Below are positions 1-6,415 of a DNA stretch of 8,562 bases, piece after piece. The first letter of the stretch is position 1. Each line of letters starts with the position of its first letter. The notes under the pieces are model-generated. The model searched no databases and was not told the origin of the DNA. It was given only the letters and a program-made list of their open reading frames with translations. The stretch is from Clostridia bacterium (GTDB lineage Bacteria > Bacillota > Clostridia > UMGS1810), in the NCBI GenBank assembly GCA_017503945.1, contig JAFVSB010000081.1, positions 1 to 8,562 on the forward strand, written 5' to 3'. A program made the position numbers and the translations under genes.

Positions 1-260
1 AAGGGCTTTTCGAGCTTTAAGTTGGAGATGTTGTTGCGAAGTGAAGTACCAACCAAAAACTCCATCGACATATAATAAACCTGTTTTTCTTCTTTGTCTT
101 TTACTGATTTGGTGAACTCGATGTTTTTATCTATGAGAATATCCTTTACAACAAGGCAGAGGGTTTTGTAGGCCTGCTGCTTTGTTGCTTCGCTTATACT
201 GCAGCCGAATTGTTTTTTGCATTTTTCGTCTACAAGCGAAAGAGCTGTTTTCTGATCCAT
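1..260 (-). CDS. glgP: Glycogen phosphorylase, N-terminal part (cut by window edge)
   Basis: The first 86 codons are visible. Glycogen phosphorylase (GT35, pyridoxal-phosphate dependent) releases glucose-1-phosphate from the non-reducing ends of glycogen in the cytoplasm. Recognition rests on residues 61-71, VYYMSMEFLVG, followed by SLRNN. This matches the conserved N-terminal YLSxEFLxGR.L.NN signature of the family; here Thr stands where Arg is usual. The preceding ~60 residues are a variable helical region of normal length. The ATG at 260 is preceded by an AAAGGA ribosome binding site at 269-274 with 8-base spacing. It is the last gene of the glg cluster, in the same direction as glgA but separated by 174 bases that hold a promoter-like element and a hairpin, so it may be expressed partly independently. 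The catalytic domain and PLP lysine lie outside the window. A maltodextrin phosphorylase (MalP) cannot be excluded from the N-terminus, but the context favours GlgP. Confidence 0.9.
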   Translation of the reverse strand, partial: MDQKTALSLVDEKCKKQFGCSISEATKQQAYKTLCLVVKDILIDKNIEFTKSVKDKEEKQVYYMSMEFLVGTSLRNNISNLKLEKP

Positions 261-288
261 TTTCTGTTTCCTTTCTGTTTCGAAATAC

Positions 289-312
289 AAAATGCAGCCA
301 AAAGCTGCATTT
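289..312 (-). terminator. Perfect 10-bp hairpin in the glgA-glgP gap: terminator or leader attenuator
   Basis: AAAATGCAGC (289-298) and GCTGCATTTT (303-312) are perfectly complementary around a 4-base loop. On the minus strand the stem ends in TTTT and continues GTATTT, a modest U-tract, so it could terminate the glgBCDA transcript. It lies downstream of the candidate glgP promoter (-10 at 335-340) and upstream of the glgP ribosome binding site (269-274), so it would also sit inside the glgP leader. Whether it terminates, attenuates or stabilises the mRNA is inference. Confidence 0.55.
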
Positions 313-334
313 TGATAGAGCGTCTTTAGTTTAT

Positions 335-363
335 ATTATAACAAAAAGAAAGAAAAATATCTA
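335..363 (-). promoter_or_regulatory. Candidate sigma-A promoter for glgP
   Basis: Read on the minus strand, a perfect TATAAT -10 (335-340) lies 17 bases after TAGATA (358-363), which matches 4 of 6 bases of the TTGACA -35. The predicted start is near 328, giving a leader of about 68 bases before the glgP ATG that contains the 289-312 hairpin. The region is AT-rich, so a chance match is possible. Confidence 0.45.
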
Positions 364-434
364 CAGAAATAGTGCAGTAAATCTACCTTCTATTCTTTTC
401 CAAATTTGTTCAATAAGAACATATAATAGAAGAT

Positions 435-1889
435 TTATACCAATTCGTTGTATAATCCCATATACTTTTCGGCAGGGATTTTCCAGCTTGAGTCTATTCT
501 CATGATAGCAGAGCGATGCGCTTTGAGCTTTGCTTTGTCTTTGAAAAACTCTGCTGCTCTCTCCACTGCGCCAAGCATATCATGCGCATTGAACACCTTG
601 AAGGTAAAGCCTCTGCCCTCTAAGGTCTCAGTGTTGAGCGGAGCAATGGTATCTACCAGGCCGCCCGTTTCTCTCACAATCGGCACAGAGCCGTAGCGCA
701 TGGCAATGAGCTGCGAAAGTCCGCAAGGCTCGCTTTTTGACGGCATGAGGAAAAAGTCAGACGCTGCATAGAGTTTGTTGGCAAAAGCAGGGTCAAACAT
801 AATGTTGGCAGACACCGAGTCGGGATGCACATAGGCAAGGAACTTAAACATTTCTTCATATTTTGGATCGCCTGTGCCGAGCACAACAAACTGAATGCCC
901 ATTGTGGAGAGGTTATCTGCCACCCATTCCACAAGCTCCAGACCCTTGTGCGCCACAAGTCGGGTTATCATGGCAACCATAGGCACATCGTCTCTCACCG
1001 GAAGACCGAGCATTTCCTGCATCTGAGCCTTACACTTTGCCTTACCTGCAAGAGCAGAGGGCTTGTAGTTGAAATCAAGATGTTTATCGGTTGAGGGGTT
1101 AAAAAGTGCAGTGTCGATGCCGTTTACGATGCCGCAGGTTTTGTATTGGTTTTCGGCAATTATTGCCTCAAGGCCATGTGCAAAATATGCATAGCGCAGC
1201 TCGTTGGCATATGTTTCCGACACGGTAGTGAGCTTGTCACAAAGCACGATTGCCGTTTTCATAGCATTTATCATGTGACCTTGTGTGCACACATTGCGCC
1301 ATGATTCGTCAACTCCGAGCACTTCACTAAGAAAGCTTGGCAAAGATTTGCCCTGATATTCAATGTTGTGAATGGTGAATACCGTGCGCACATTTGAAAG
1401 CTTAGGCACATCGCGGTATAAAGCTTTTAAAAACAGCGGCACAAAACCTGTCTGCCAGTCATTGCAATGGATGATGTCGGGCTCAAAATCAAGATGCACC
1501 AATGCTTCAAGCACAGCCTTTGAAAAGTAAGCAAAGCGCTCGCCGTCATCATTATAGCCATAGAGTACATCACGGTCAAAATATGACTCGTTGTCGAAGA
1601 AATAGTAGGTCACCTTGGAGCTTTTGCGGCGGCCTGATGCCTTGGTGGTAACCTCTGCTTTGAATATGCCCACATAGCAGCTTCTCCATGCAAGCGGCAT
1701 ATAAAAGCTGGTCACATATTCAATTTTAAGGTCGGGGTTGTTTTTTATTTTGCTATAGTAAGGCATTATCACAGCCACCTCGGTGCCCTCGTGGCGCGAA
1801 ACCTCAGGAGGCAGTGCCCCCATCACATCGCCCAGACCGCCCGATTTGGCAAAAGGAGCAGCCTCGCTAGTTGCATAAAGTATTTTCAT
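435..1889 (-). CDS. glgA: Glycogen synthase, ADP-glucose type (GT5)
   Basis: GlgA transfers glucose from ADP-glucose to the non-reducing end of an alpha-1,4-glucan. The 484-residue length is normal for the bacterial enzyme. The N-terminus carries the nucleotide-sugar loop K15-SGGL within AKSGGLGDV, where the family has KTGGL or KVGGL. Other visible family motifs are CNDWQTG (142-148), HNIEYQG (174-180), GIVNGID (253-259) and ITRLVAHKG (308-316). The C-terminal Rossmann domain holds PSKSEPCGLSQ (383-393), with Glu387 in the place of the conserved EPCGL glutamate, followed by RYGSVPIVRETGGL. The start at 1889 begins MKILYATSEAAPF, the usual first strand. The nearest ribosome binding site, AAAGGA at 1903-1908, lies 13 bases away, longer than for the neighbouring genes, and may mean weaker initiation. 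It follows glgD by 25 bases as the fourth gene of the operon. Confidence 0.97.
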   Translation of the reverse strand: MKILYATSEAAPFAKSGGLGDVMGALPPEVSRHEGTEVAVIMPYYSKIKNNPDLKIEYVTSFYMPLAWRSCYVGIFKAEVTTKASGRRKSSKVTYYFFDNESYFDRDVLYGYNDDGERFAYFSKAVLEALVHLDFEPDIIHCNDWQTGFVPLFLKALYRDVPKLSNVRTVFTIHNIEYQGKSLPSFLSEVLGVDESWRNVCTQGHMINAMKTAIVLCDKLTTVSETYANELRYAYFAHGLEAIIAENQYKTCGIVNGIDTALFNPSTDKHLDFNYKPSALAGKAKCKAQMQEMLGLPVRDDVPMVAMITRLVAHKGLELVEWVADNLSTMGIQFVVLGTGDPKYEEMFKFLAYVHPDSVSANIMFDPAFANKLYAASDFFLMPSKSEPCGLSQLIAMRYGSVPIVRETGGLVDTIAPLNTETLEGRGFTFKVFNAHDMLGAVERAAEFFKDKAKLKAHRSAIMRIDSSWKIPAEKYMGLYNELV

Positions 1890-1914
1890 GATAGTTGGTC
1901 ATTCCTTTCGGGTG

Positions 1915-3033
1915 TTATATTGTATCTCCTTTGTGAACAATAACAGGCGAGGTTGAACCGCCAATAAGAGTTGCCCCGTCGGATATAGTCACATCTTTGT
2001 CTAGTATTGCATTTTCAATTTTGGCACCTCTGCCCACCACTGTGCCCTGCATAATGATGGAATTTTTGATTTTGGCGCCTTCTTCAACAGTTACATCACG
2101 GAACACCACAGTGTTTTCAAGCTTGCCCTTTATAACACAGCCGTCGGCAATCACGCTGTCATTAACGCTTGAGGTGTCGGCATAGTAGGTGGGAGCTTCA
2201 TCGCGCACCTTGGTATAGATGGGTGATTTTGCTGAGAAGATATCTTCGCGGATGGCTTCGTCCATAATGCGGAAGTTGTTTTTGAAATAAGAAAGTATGC
2301 TGTGGTTGCGAAGCACAGGACCTTTAAATTCATACACATTGATGTTGATGCTGTCGTCGGCAAAGCGCGAGAGCAAAAAGTCTTTTTCAAAGCTGTAGCG
2401 GCCGCGTGCCACATAGTTGTTGATAACGCTGATAAGGAACTTGCGCTCTACAATAAACATGCCCATGCCGATGAGCGAATCATCGCCAAGGTCATTGCCA
2501 ATGGCAAGGTCTGTGGCTTTGCCGTTTTCGTCTTTGGTGAGTATGAGGTCAGAGTCTACACTTTCATATGCTTTCAGGTCGCGGCTTGCAATGACTGTGA
2601 CCGCTGCGCCCGATGCCACATGAGATGCGAGAGCTTTTTGATAGTTTATATTGCAGATTACGGTAGTGTCACACATTACCACATAGTCGGGCTTGTTTGA
2701 CTGCAAGAACTGCACCGCATTGGAAAGAGCCTCAAGATTGCCCCTGTATACATTGGTGGCTCCCGATGCAAAAGGCGGCAGAATATAGAAGCTTGCATTT
2801 TTGCGGCTCAGATCCCACTCAGCGCCCGAACCGAGATGGTCCATGAGTGATTGGTAGTTGTATTTGGTGATAAGACCTATTGACGAAATATTAGAGTTGA
2901 CCATGTTGGAAAGCACAAAATCAACCAGACGGTATCTACCGCCAAAGGGAAGAGACGCAACAGTTCGTTTCATGGTGAGATCACCAAGCGATGTGTCATA
3001 TACATTGGAAAAAATAATACCTGTCATTTTCAT
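1915..3033 (-). CDS. glgD: GlgD, regulatory-type paralogue of ADP-glucose pyrophosphorylase
   Basis: A 372-residue paralogue of the upstream GlgC, with a nucleotidyltransferase fold (about 1-240) and a C-terminal left-handed beta-helix built from hexapeptide-like repeats (about 285-370). It keeps the PFGGRYRLVDFVLSN segment (29-43), but the Gly-rich nucleotide loop GGQGSRL of GlgC is replaced by SNVYDTSLGDL. In an ungapped alignment the GlgC motif GDHIYKMDY becomes TTVICNINY (123-131), so both acidic residues are lost. This is typical of GlgD. In Firmicutes such as Geobacillus stearothermophilus, GlgD has little activity alone and modulates GlgC in a GlgCD hetero-oligomer. The AAAGGGGG ribosome binding site (3043-3050) touches the glgC stop codon with 9-base spacing to the ATG, suggesting translational coupling and balanced subunit supply. 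The start could instead be the second Met two codons on. Confidence 0.95.
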   Translation of the reverse strand: MKMTGIIFSNVYDTSLGDLTMKRTVASLPFGGRYRLVDFVLSNMVNSNISSIGLITKYNYQSLMDHLGSGAEWDLSRKNASFYILPPFASGATNVYRGNLEALSNAVQFLQSNKPDYVVMCDTTVICNINYQKALASHVASGAAVTVIASRDLKAYESVDSDLILTKDENGKATDLAIGNDLGDDSLIGMGMFIVERKFLISVINNYVARGRYSFEKDFLLSRFADDSININVYEFKGPVLRNHSILSYFKNNFRIMDEAIREDIFSAKSPIYTKVRDEAPTYYADTSSVNDSVIADGCVIKGKLENTVVFRDVTVEEGAKIKNSIIMQGTVVGRGAKIENAILDKDVTISDGATLIGGSTSPVIVHKGDTI

Positions 3034-3049
3034 TTTGCATAACCCCCTT

Positions 3050-4231
3050 TTATTGTGTCACGGTTTCATTCGAAGCCACAACTGTATCTCTGCCTATAAC
3101 GCAAATGTCCTTTTGGGCTGAGTCGCCCTCGGGCGGAATCTCGCCCACATGAGCATTCATGCCTATGACGCTTTCCTGACCGATGATGGCATATTTGACA
3201 ACAGCACCGCTTTTGATTTCCACATCGGGCATGAGAACGCTGTTAATTACAATGGCATCTTCGGCAATCTTACAGCCTGTGGAAACTATGGAGTTTTTCA
3301 CGCTGCCTTTTACGGTGCAGCCCTCTGCCACAAAGGAATTGTTGATTTCGGCAGTTTTGGTGATGAGAGTGGGCGGCTCGGCATAGTTGCGGGCGTAGAT
3401 TTTGTAGTTTTTGTCTTTGAGTTCAATGGGAACATTGGGGTCGAGCAAATCCATGTTTGCTTCCCAAAGACTTGCAATGGTGCCCACATCTTTCCAGTAG
3501 CCGTCAAACTGATAAGCAAAGAGCTTTTTGCCGTCGGCAAGGAGGTTGGGGATTATGTTTTTGCCAAAGTCATTGGAAGAGTCAGGGTTTGCTTCGTCTT
3601 CGATGAGATATTTTTTGAGCAGCTGCCAGTCAAACAGATACACACCCATTGAAGCCTTGGTGCTCTTGGGATTCTTTGGCTTTTCTTCAAATTCATAAAT
3701 GGAATCGTCATCGCGGGTGTTCATGATGCCAAAGCGCGATGCCTCTTCAAGGGGCACATCAAGCACTGCAATGGTGCATTCGGCGCCTTTTTCTTTGTGA
3801 TAACGAAGCATCTTTTCGTAGTCCATTTTGTAGATGTGGTCACCTGAGAGCACGAGCACATACTCAGGGTCATATCTGTCCACAAAATTGATGTTCTGAT
3901 ATATTGCATTAGCTGTGCCCTTGTACCATTCGCTCTTTGAGCTTTGAGAATATGGCGGCAAAATGTGAACACCGCCAAAATTGCGGTCAAGGCCCCATGG
4001 TGAGCCTGTGCCTATGTAGTCATTGAGCTCAAGCGGCTGATATTGTGTCATAATGCCCACTGTGTCAATGCCTGAATTGACACAGTTTGAAAGAGGAAAG
4101 TCGATAATGCGGTATTTCCCCCCAAAAGGAACTGCGGGCTTTGCTGTTGCCGCCGTAAGTACCTTGAGCCTGCTGCCTTGTCCGCCTGCAAGAAGCATTG
4201 CTATGCATTCTTTGCTTTTTCCTCTGATCAT
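3050..4231 (-). CDS. glgC: Glucose-1-phosphate adenylyltransferase, catalytic subunit
   Basis: GlgC makes ADP-glucose and pyrophosphate from ATP and glucose-1-phosphate, the committed step of bacterial glycogen synthesis. The 393-residue protein shows LLAGGQGSRLKVLT (13-26), the nucleotide loop; KPAVPFGGKYRIIDFPLSN (31-49), including the lysine close to the N-terminus typical of activator-sensitive enzymes; SGDHIYKMDY (129-138) with the catalytic-type Asp131; FEEKPK (181-186) and DVGTIASLWEANM (248-260), the sugar-phosphate side. Residues about 292-370 form the C-terminal left-handed beta-helix. The ATG has a perfect AGGAGG at 4241-4246 with 9-base spacing, the strongest ribosome binding site in the cluster. 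It lies 36 bases after glgB and 16 before glgD. Its activator, commonly fructose-1,6-bisphosphate or a related glycolytic metabolite, cannot be read from the sequence. Confidence 0.98.
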   Translation of the reverse strand: MIRGKSKECIAMLLAGGQGSRLKVLTAATAKPAVPFGGKYRIIDFPLSNCVNSGIDTVGIMTQYQPLELNDYIGTGSPWGLDRNFGGVHILPPYSQSSKSEWYKGTANAIYQNINFVDRYDPEYVLVLSGDHIYKMDYEKMLRYHKEKGAECTIAVLDVPLEEASRFGIMNTRDDDSIYEFEEKPKNPKSTKASMGVYLFDWQLLKKYLIEDEANPDSSNDFGKNIIPNLLADGKKLFAYQFDGYWKDVGTIASLWEANMDLLDPNVPIELKDKNYKIYARNYAEPPTLITKTAEINNSFVAEGCTVKGSVKNSIVSTGCKIAEDAIVINSVLMPDVEIKSGAVVKYAIIGQESVIGMNAHVGEIPPEGDSAQKDICVIGRDTVVASNETVTQ

Positions 4232-4267
4232 TGTGATACGCCTCCTAAAAATTTTATTGAAACTATA

Positions 4268-6148
4268 CTATTGTTCGATTTCATAATATTGCACCGACAT
4301 AGCAGGCACGCTAATCTCCACTGATTTGTCGTAGCCGTGCATGGGCACATTTTTAACCTTTGGTTTGCCCGGGCGTGAGCCACTGCCGCCAAAGATTAGC
4401 TTGTCACTTGAAAATACACACTTCCAGCTTGCGGCGTCGGGCGAGCCAAGTCGGTAGCGGGTGCGCTTTACGGGGCAGAAATTGCACACTGCGATTATCT
4501 CGTTGCCAGATTTATCAATTCGCCTGAATGCTATGATGCCGTTGTCTTTGTCATCATGGCTTATCCACTTAAAGCCCTCCCAGTCTGCATCGTTTTGCCA
4601 CAGTGCGCTGTGAGTGATATAAAAGTGATTGAGCTCGCGAACATATTTTTTCATTTGCTTGTGGTTGTCATAGCCCAAAAGGATCCAGTCAAGCTCCTGC
4701 TCGGGATTCCACTCTATAAACTGGGCAAATTCGTTGCCCATAAAGCTGAGCTTTTTGCCGGGGTGTGCCATCATATAAGCATACAGCACTCTGAGATTTG
4801 CAAACTTGTCATCATATTCACCCGGCATTTTGTTTATCATCGAGCACTTGCCGTGCACCACCTCGTCATGAGAAAGAGGGAGAATGAAATTTTCTGAAAA
4901 TGCATAGGTGAGAGAAAATGTGAGGTCATTGTGGCGGCCTTTTCTAAACAGCGGATCGGTAGACATATATCCGAGCATATCGTTCATCCAGCCCATGTTC
5001 CACTTGAAGTTGAATCCAAGGCCTCCGTCAAATGGTGGCTTTGTCACCATGGGGAATGCAGTGGATTCCTCGGCAATCATCATCACCGATGAGTCATTGG
5101 CAAAGGCTGCGGTGTTTAGTTTTTTCAAAAAATCTATGGCTTCGAGGTTGTAGTTGCCGCCAAACACATTGGCTCGCCACTGACCGTCTTGTTTGCCGTA
5201 GTCAAGATAGAGCATCGATGCCACTGCATCCACTCTGAAACCGTCTATATGATACACTCTTTGCCAGAAGCTCACATTTGAAATGAGAAACGACATAACC
5301 TCCGGCCTGCCGTAGTCGAAAATGCGGGTGTTCCAGTCGGGATGTTCATTTTTGAGAGGGTCGGAGTATTCATAGCAAAATCCGCCGTCGAAGCTTGCAA
5401 GACCATGAGCATCTTTGGGGAAATGAGCGCCCACCCAGTCAAGAATAACAGCTATACCCTCACTGTGGCACACATCCACAAAGCGGGCAAAATCCTCGGG
5501 AGTGCCATAGCGCGAGGTGGGTGCATAGTAGCCTGTGACCTGATACCCCCACGACAGGTCATATGGGTATTCTGTCACGGGCATGAGCTCAATGTGGGTG
5601 TAGCCCATGTCTTTTACATATTTCACAAGCTCTTTTGCGCTTTCGGCATATGTAAAAAAATTGCCATCGGCATGTCGCATCCACGAACCCAGATGCATTT
5701 CATATATGTTGATGGGTTTTTCCATATGATTAATGCCGTTTTTAGATTTCATATATTTGGCATCTGACCATTTGAAACCGCTCACATCATACACCTTGCC
5801 CGCGGTTTCGGGGCGCGTGCAGGTGTGAAAGCTGTATGGGTCGGTCTTATGTAAAAATTCGCCGCTTGAGGTTTCTATATAATATTGATAGTTGTCATAC
5901 ACCTTTGCGTTTTCAACGGTATATTCCCACACACCGCCTTTTAGGTGGTGCATTTTAGGGGCAGACTTGTCCCAATTGTTAAAATCGCCCACCACACTAA
6001 CACTTCTGGCATGAGGGGCCCACACTCTGAAGGTGTAGCCCTTGGCATCTGCATGACAGCCAAGAAAATCATAGGCATTAGTGGAGCTACCATCTAAAAA
6101 TGAATCTATCATATTGTACAAATCGGTGCTGCTTGCGCGCTTTTTCAT
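4268..6148 (-). CDS. glgB: 1,4-alpha-glucan branching enzyme
   Basis: GlgB (GH13) cleaves alpha-1,4 chains and re-attaches them by alpha-1,6 links. In the 626-residue numbering, an N-terminal CBM48/E-set domain (about 20-115, FRVWAPHARSVSVVGDFNNW) precedes the TIM barrel. The barrel holds YEMHLGSW (149-156), DGFRVDA with nucleophile Asp307, MIAEEST with the acid/base Glu (360, or adjacent 361) and LSHDEVVHGK with Asp428. A C-terminal beta domain ends near 626. I prefer the ATG at 6148: AAAGGCGG (6155-6162) lies 6 bases upstream. The frame stays open 12 codons further to a TTG at 6184, but that start has no ribosome binding site and falls only about 15 bases after the predicted transcription start. 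The protein is short for the family because it lacks the extra N-terminal module of enterobacterial GlgB, as usual in Firmicutes. It is the first gene of the operon. Confidence 0.97.
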   Translation of the reverse strand: MKKRASSTDLYNMIDSFLDGSSTNAYDFLGCHADAKGYTFRVWAPHARSVSVVGDFNNWDKSAPKMHHLKGGVWEYTVENAKVYDNYQYYIETSSGEFLHKTDPYSFHTCTRPETAGKVYDVSGFKWSDAKYMKSKNGINHMEKPINIYEMHLGSWMRHADGNFFTYAESAKELVKYVKDMGYTHIELMPVTEYPYDLSWGYQVTGYYAPTSRYGTPEDFARFVDVCHSEGIAVILDWVGAHFPKDAHGLASFDGGFCYEYSDPLKNEHPDWNTRIFDYGRPEVMSFLISNVSFWQRVYHIDGFRVDAVASMLYLDYGKQDGQWRANVFGGNYNLEAIDFLKKLNTAAFANDSSVMMIAEESTAFPMVTKPPFDGGLGFNFKWNMGWMNDMLGYMSTDPLFRKGRHNDLTFSLTYAFSENFILPLSHDEVVHGKCSMINKMPGEYDDKFANLRVLYAYMMAHPGKKLSFMGNEFAQFIEWNPEQELDWILLGYDNHKQMKKYVRELNHFYITHSALWQNDADWEGFKWISHDDKDNGIIAFRRIDKSGNEIIAVCNFCPVKRTRYRLGSPDAASWKCVFSSDKLIFGGSGSRPGKPKVKNVPMHGYDKSVEISVPAMSVQYYEIEQ

Positions 6149-6188
6149 GAGGTTCCGCCTTTCACATTTAAAACAGTTGTTCAACTTG

Positions 6189-6211
6189 TATAATTAGGTT
6201 TATTAATTATA
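6189..6211. repeat. Inverted repeat overlapping the glgB -10 and start point (possible operator)
   Basis: TATAATTA (6189-6196) and TAATTATA (6204-6211) form perfect 8-bp arms around a 7-base spacer. The right arm covers the whole glgB -10 hexamer and the centre lies at the predicted transcription start, the usual place for a repressor operator. The arms contain only A and T, so chance symmetry is a real alternative. Confidence 0.4.
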
Positions 6212-6234
6212 TCACATTTAGGACAAAATTACCA
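6206..6234 (-). promoter_or_regulatory. Candidate extended -10 promoter of the glg operon
   Basis: On the minus strand TGATATAAT occurs with the perfect -10 hexamer at 6206-6211 and the TG two bases upstream, an extended -10 element. The hexamer 17 bases further upstream (6229-6234, TGGTAA) is a poor -35, which an extended -10 tolerates. The predicted start near 6199 gives a leader of about 50 bases. GATATAAT also resembles a sigma-E -10, but no sigma-E -35 is found at the right spacing. Confidence 0.55.
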
Positions 6235-6242
6235 TATTTATT

Positions 6243-6282
6243 ACCAACAAAATATTTGTTAAATTTTATTAAAAACCAACAA
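6243..6282. repeat. ACCAACAA direct repeats and an AACAAA-ata-TTTGTT inverted repeat upstream of glgB
   Basis: ACCAACAA occurs at 6243-6250 and again at 6275-6282, 32 bases apart, about three DNA turns, so both copies face the same side of the helix. The first copy overlaps an inverted repeat, AACAAA (6246-6251) and TTTGTT (6255-6260) with a 3-base spacer. They lie about 45-85 bases upstream of the predicted glgB start, where an activator could bind next to the weak -35. No regulator is identified. Confidence 0.3.
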
Positions 6283-6357
6283 TTAGAGCCACTTTTCGAA
6301 TAATACTATTATATTCCCACAGTGAGATTTTATGTCTGTTTTATTATTTATTTGCAA

Positions 6358-6386
6358 GCATAACAAACCCAAAGCGAAACAAAATA
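6358..6386 (+). promoter_or_regulatory. Candidate sigma-G (forespore) promoter of spoIVB
   Basis: GCATA at 6358-6362 fits the GYATA -35 of sigma-F/sigma-G promoters, and CAAAATA at 6380-6386 matches 6 of 7 positions of the CATnnTA-type -10, with 17 bases between. The predicted start near 6393 leaves about 23 bases before the spoIVB ATG, just enough for its ribosome binding site. In Bacillus subtilis spoIVB is transcribed in the forespore by sigma-F and mainly sigma-G, which fits. Confidence 0.45.
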
Positions 6387-6415
6387 AATATTGAAAAAAA
6401 GAAAGGCAGCAAAAA

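Larger units (their letters stand above)
6149..6415. other. Divergent intergenic control region between glgB and spoIVB
   Basis: This 267-base, very AT-rich stretch separates the minus-strand glg operon from the plus-strand spoIVB gene. It contains the glgB ribosome binding site (6155-6162), a glgB extended -10 element, an inverted repeat over that element, a second inverted repeat and a pair of direct repeats upstream, and a sigma-G-like promoter for spoIVB. No coding potential is seen in it: open frames here are short, lack initiation signals or are antisense extensions. I see no recognised riboswitch. Confidence 0.7.

Noticed and set aside
387..432. CTTCTATT / AATAGAAG inverted repeat (387-394, 425-432) just after glgA
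   Set aside because: The arms are AT-rich with a 30-base loop and no U-run follows, so it is a poor terminator; probably chance.
182..505. 107-codon plus-strand open frame crossing glgP, the gap and the end of glgA
   Set aside because: It is antisense to two recognised genes, low in complexity and lacks initiation signals.
3149..3652. 167-codon plus-strand open frame opposite glgC
   Set aside because: It is fully antisense to a strongly supported glgC, is not preceded by a convincing ribosome binding site, and has no recognisable protein features; a codon-bias shadow.
6185..6260. Sigma-E promoter for the glg operon, as in Bacillus subtilis
   Set aside because: GATATAAT fits the sigma-E -10 at 6 of 8 positions, but no KMATATT-like -35 lies 14-16 bases upstream; the extended -10 sigma-A reading is simpler.
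6308..6313. Second minus-strand TATAAT upstream of glgB
   Set aside because: The only -35-like match (CAGACA, 6333-6338) is 19 bases away and poor, and it lacks the extended TG; the 6206-6211 element is closer to the gene and better. It could still be a weak second promoter.
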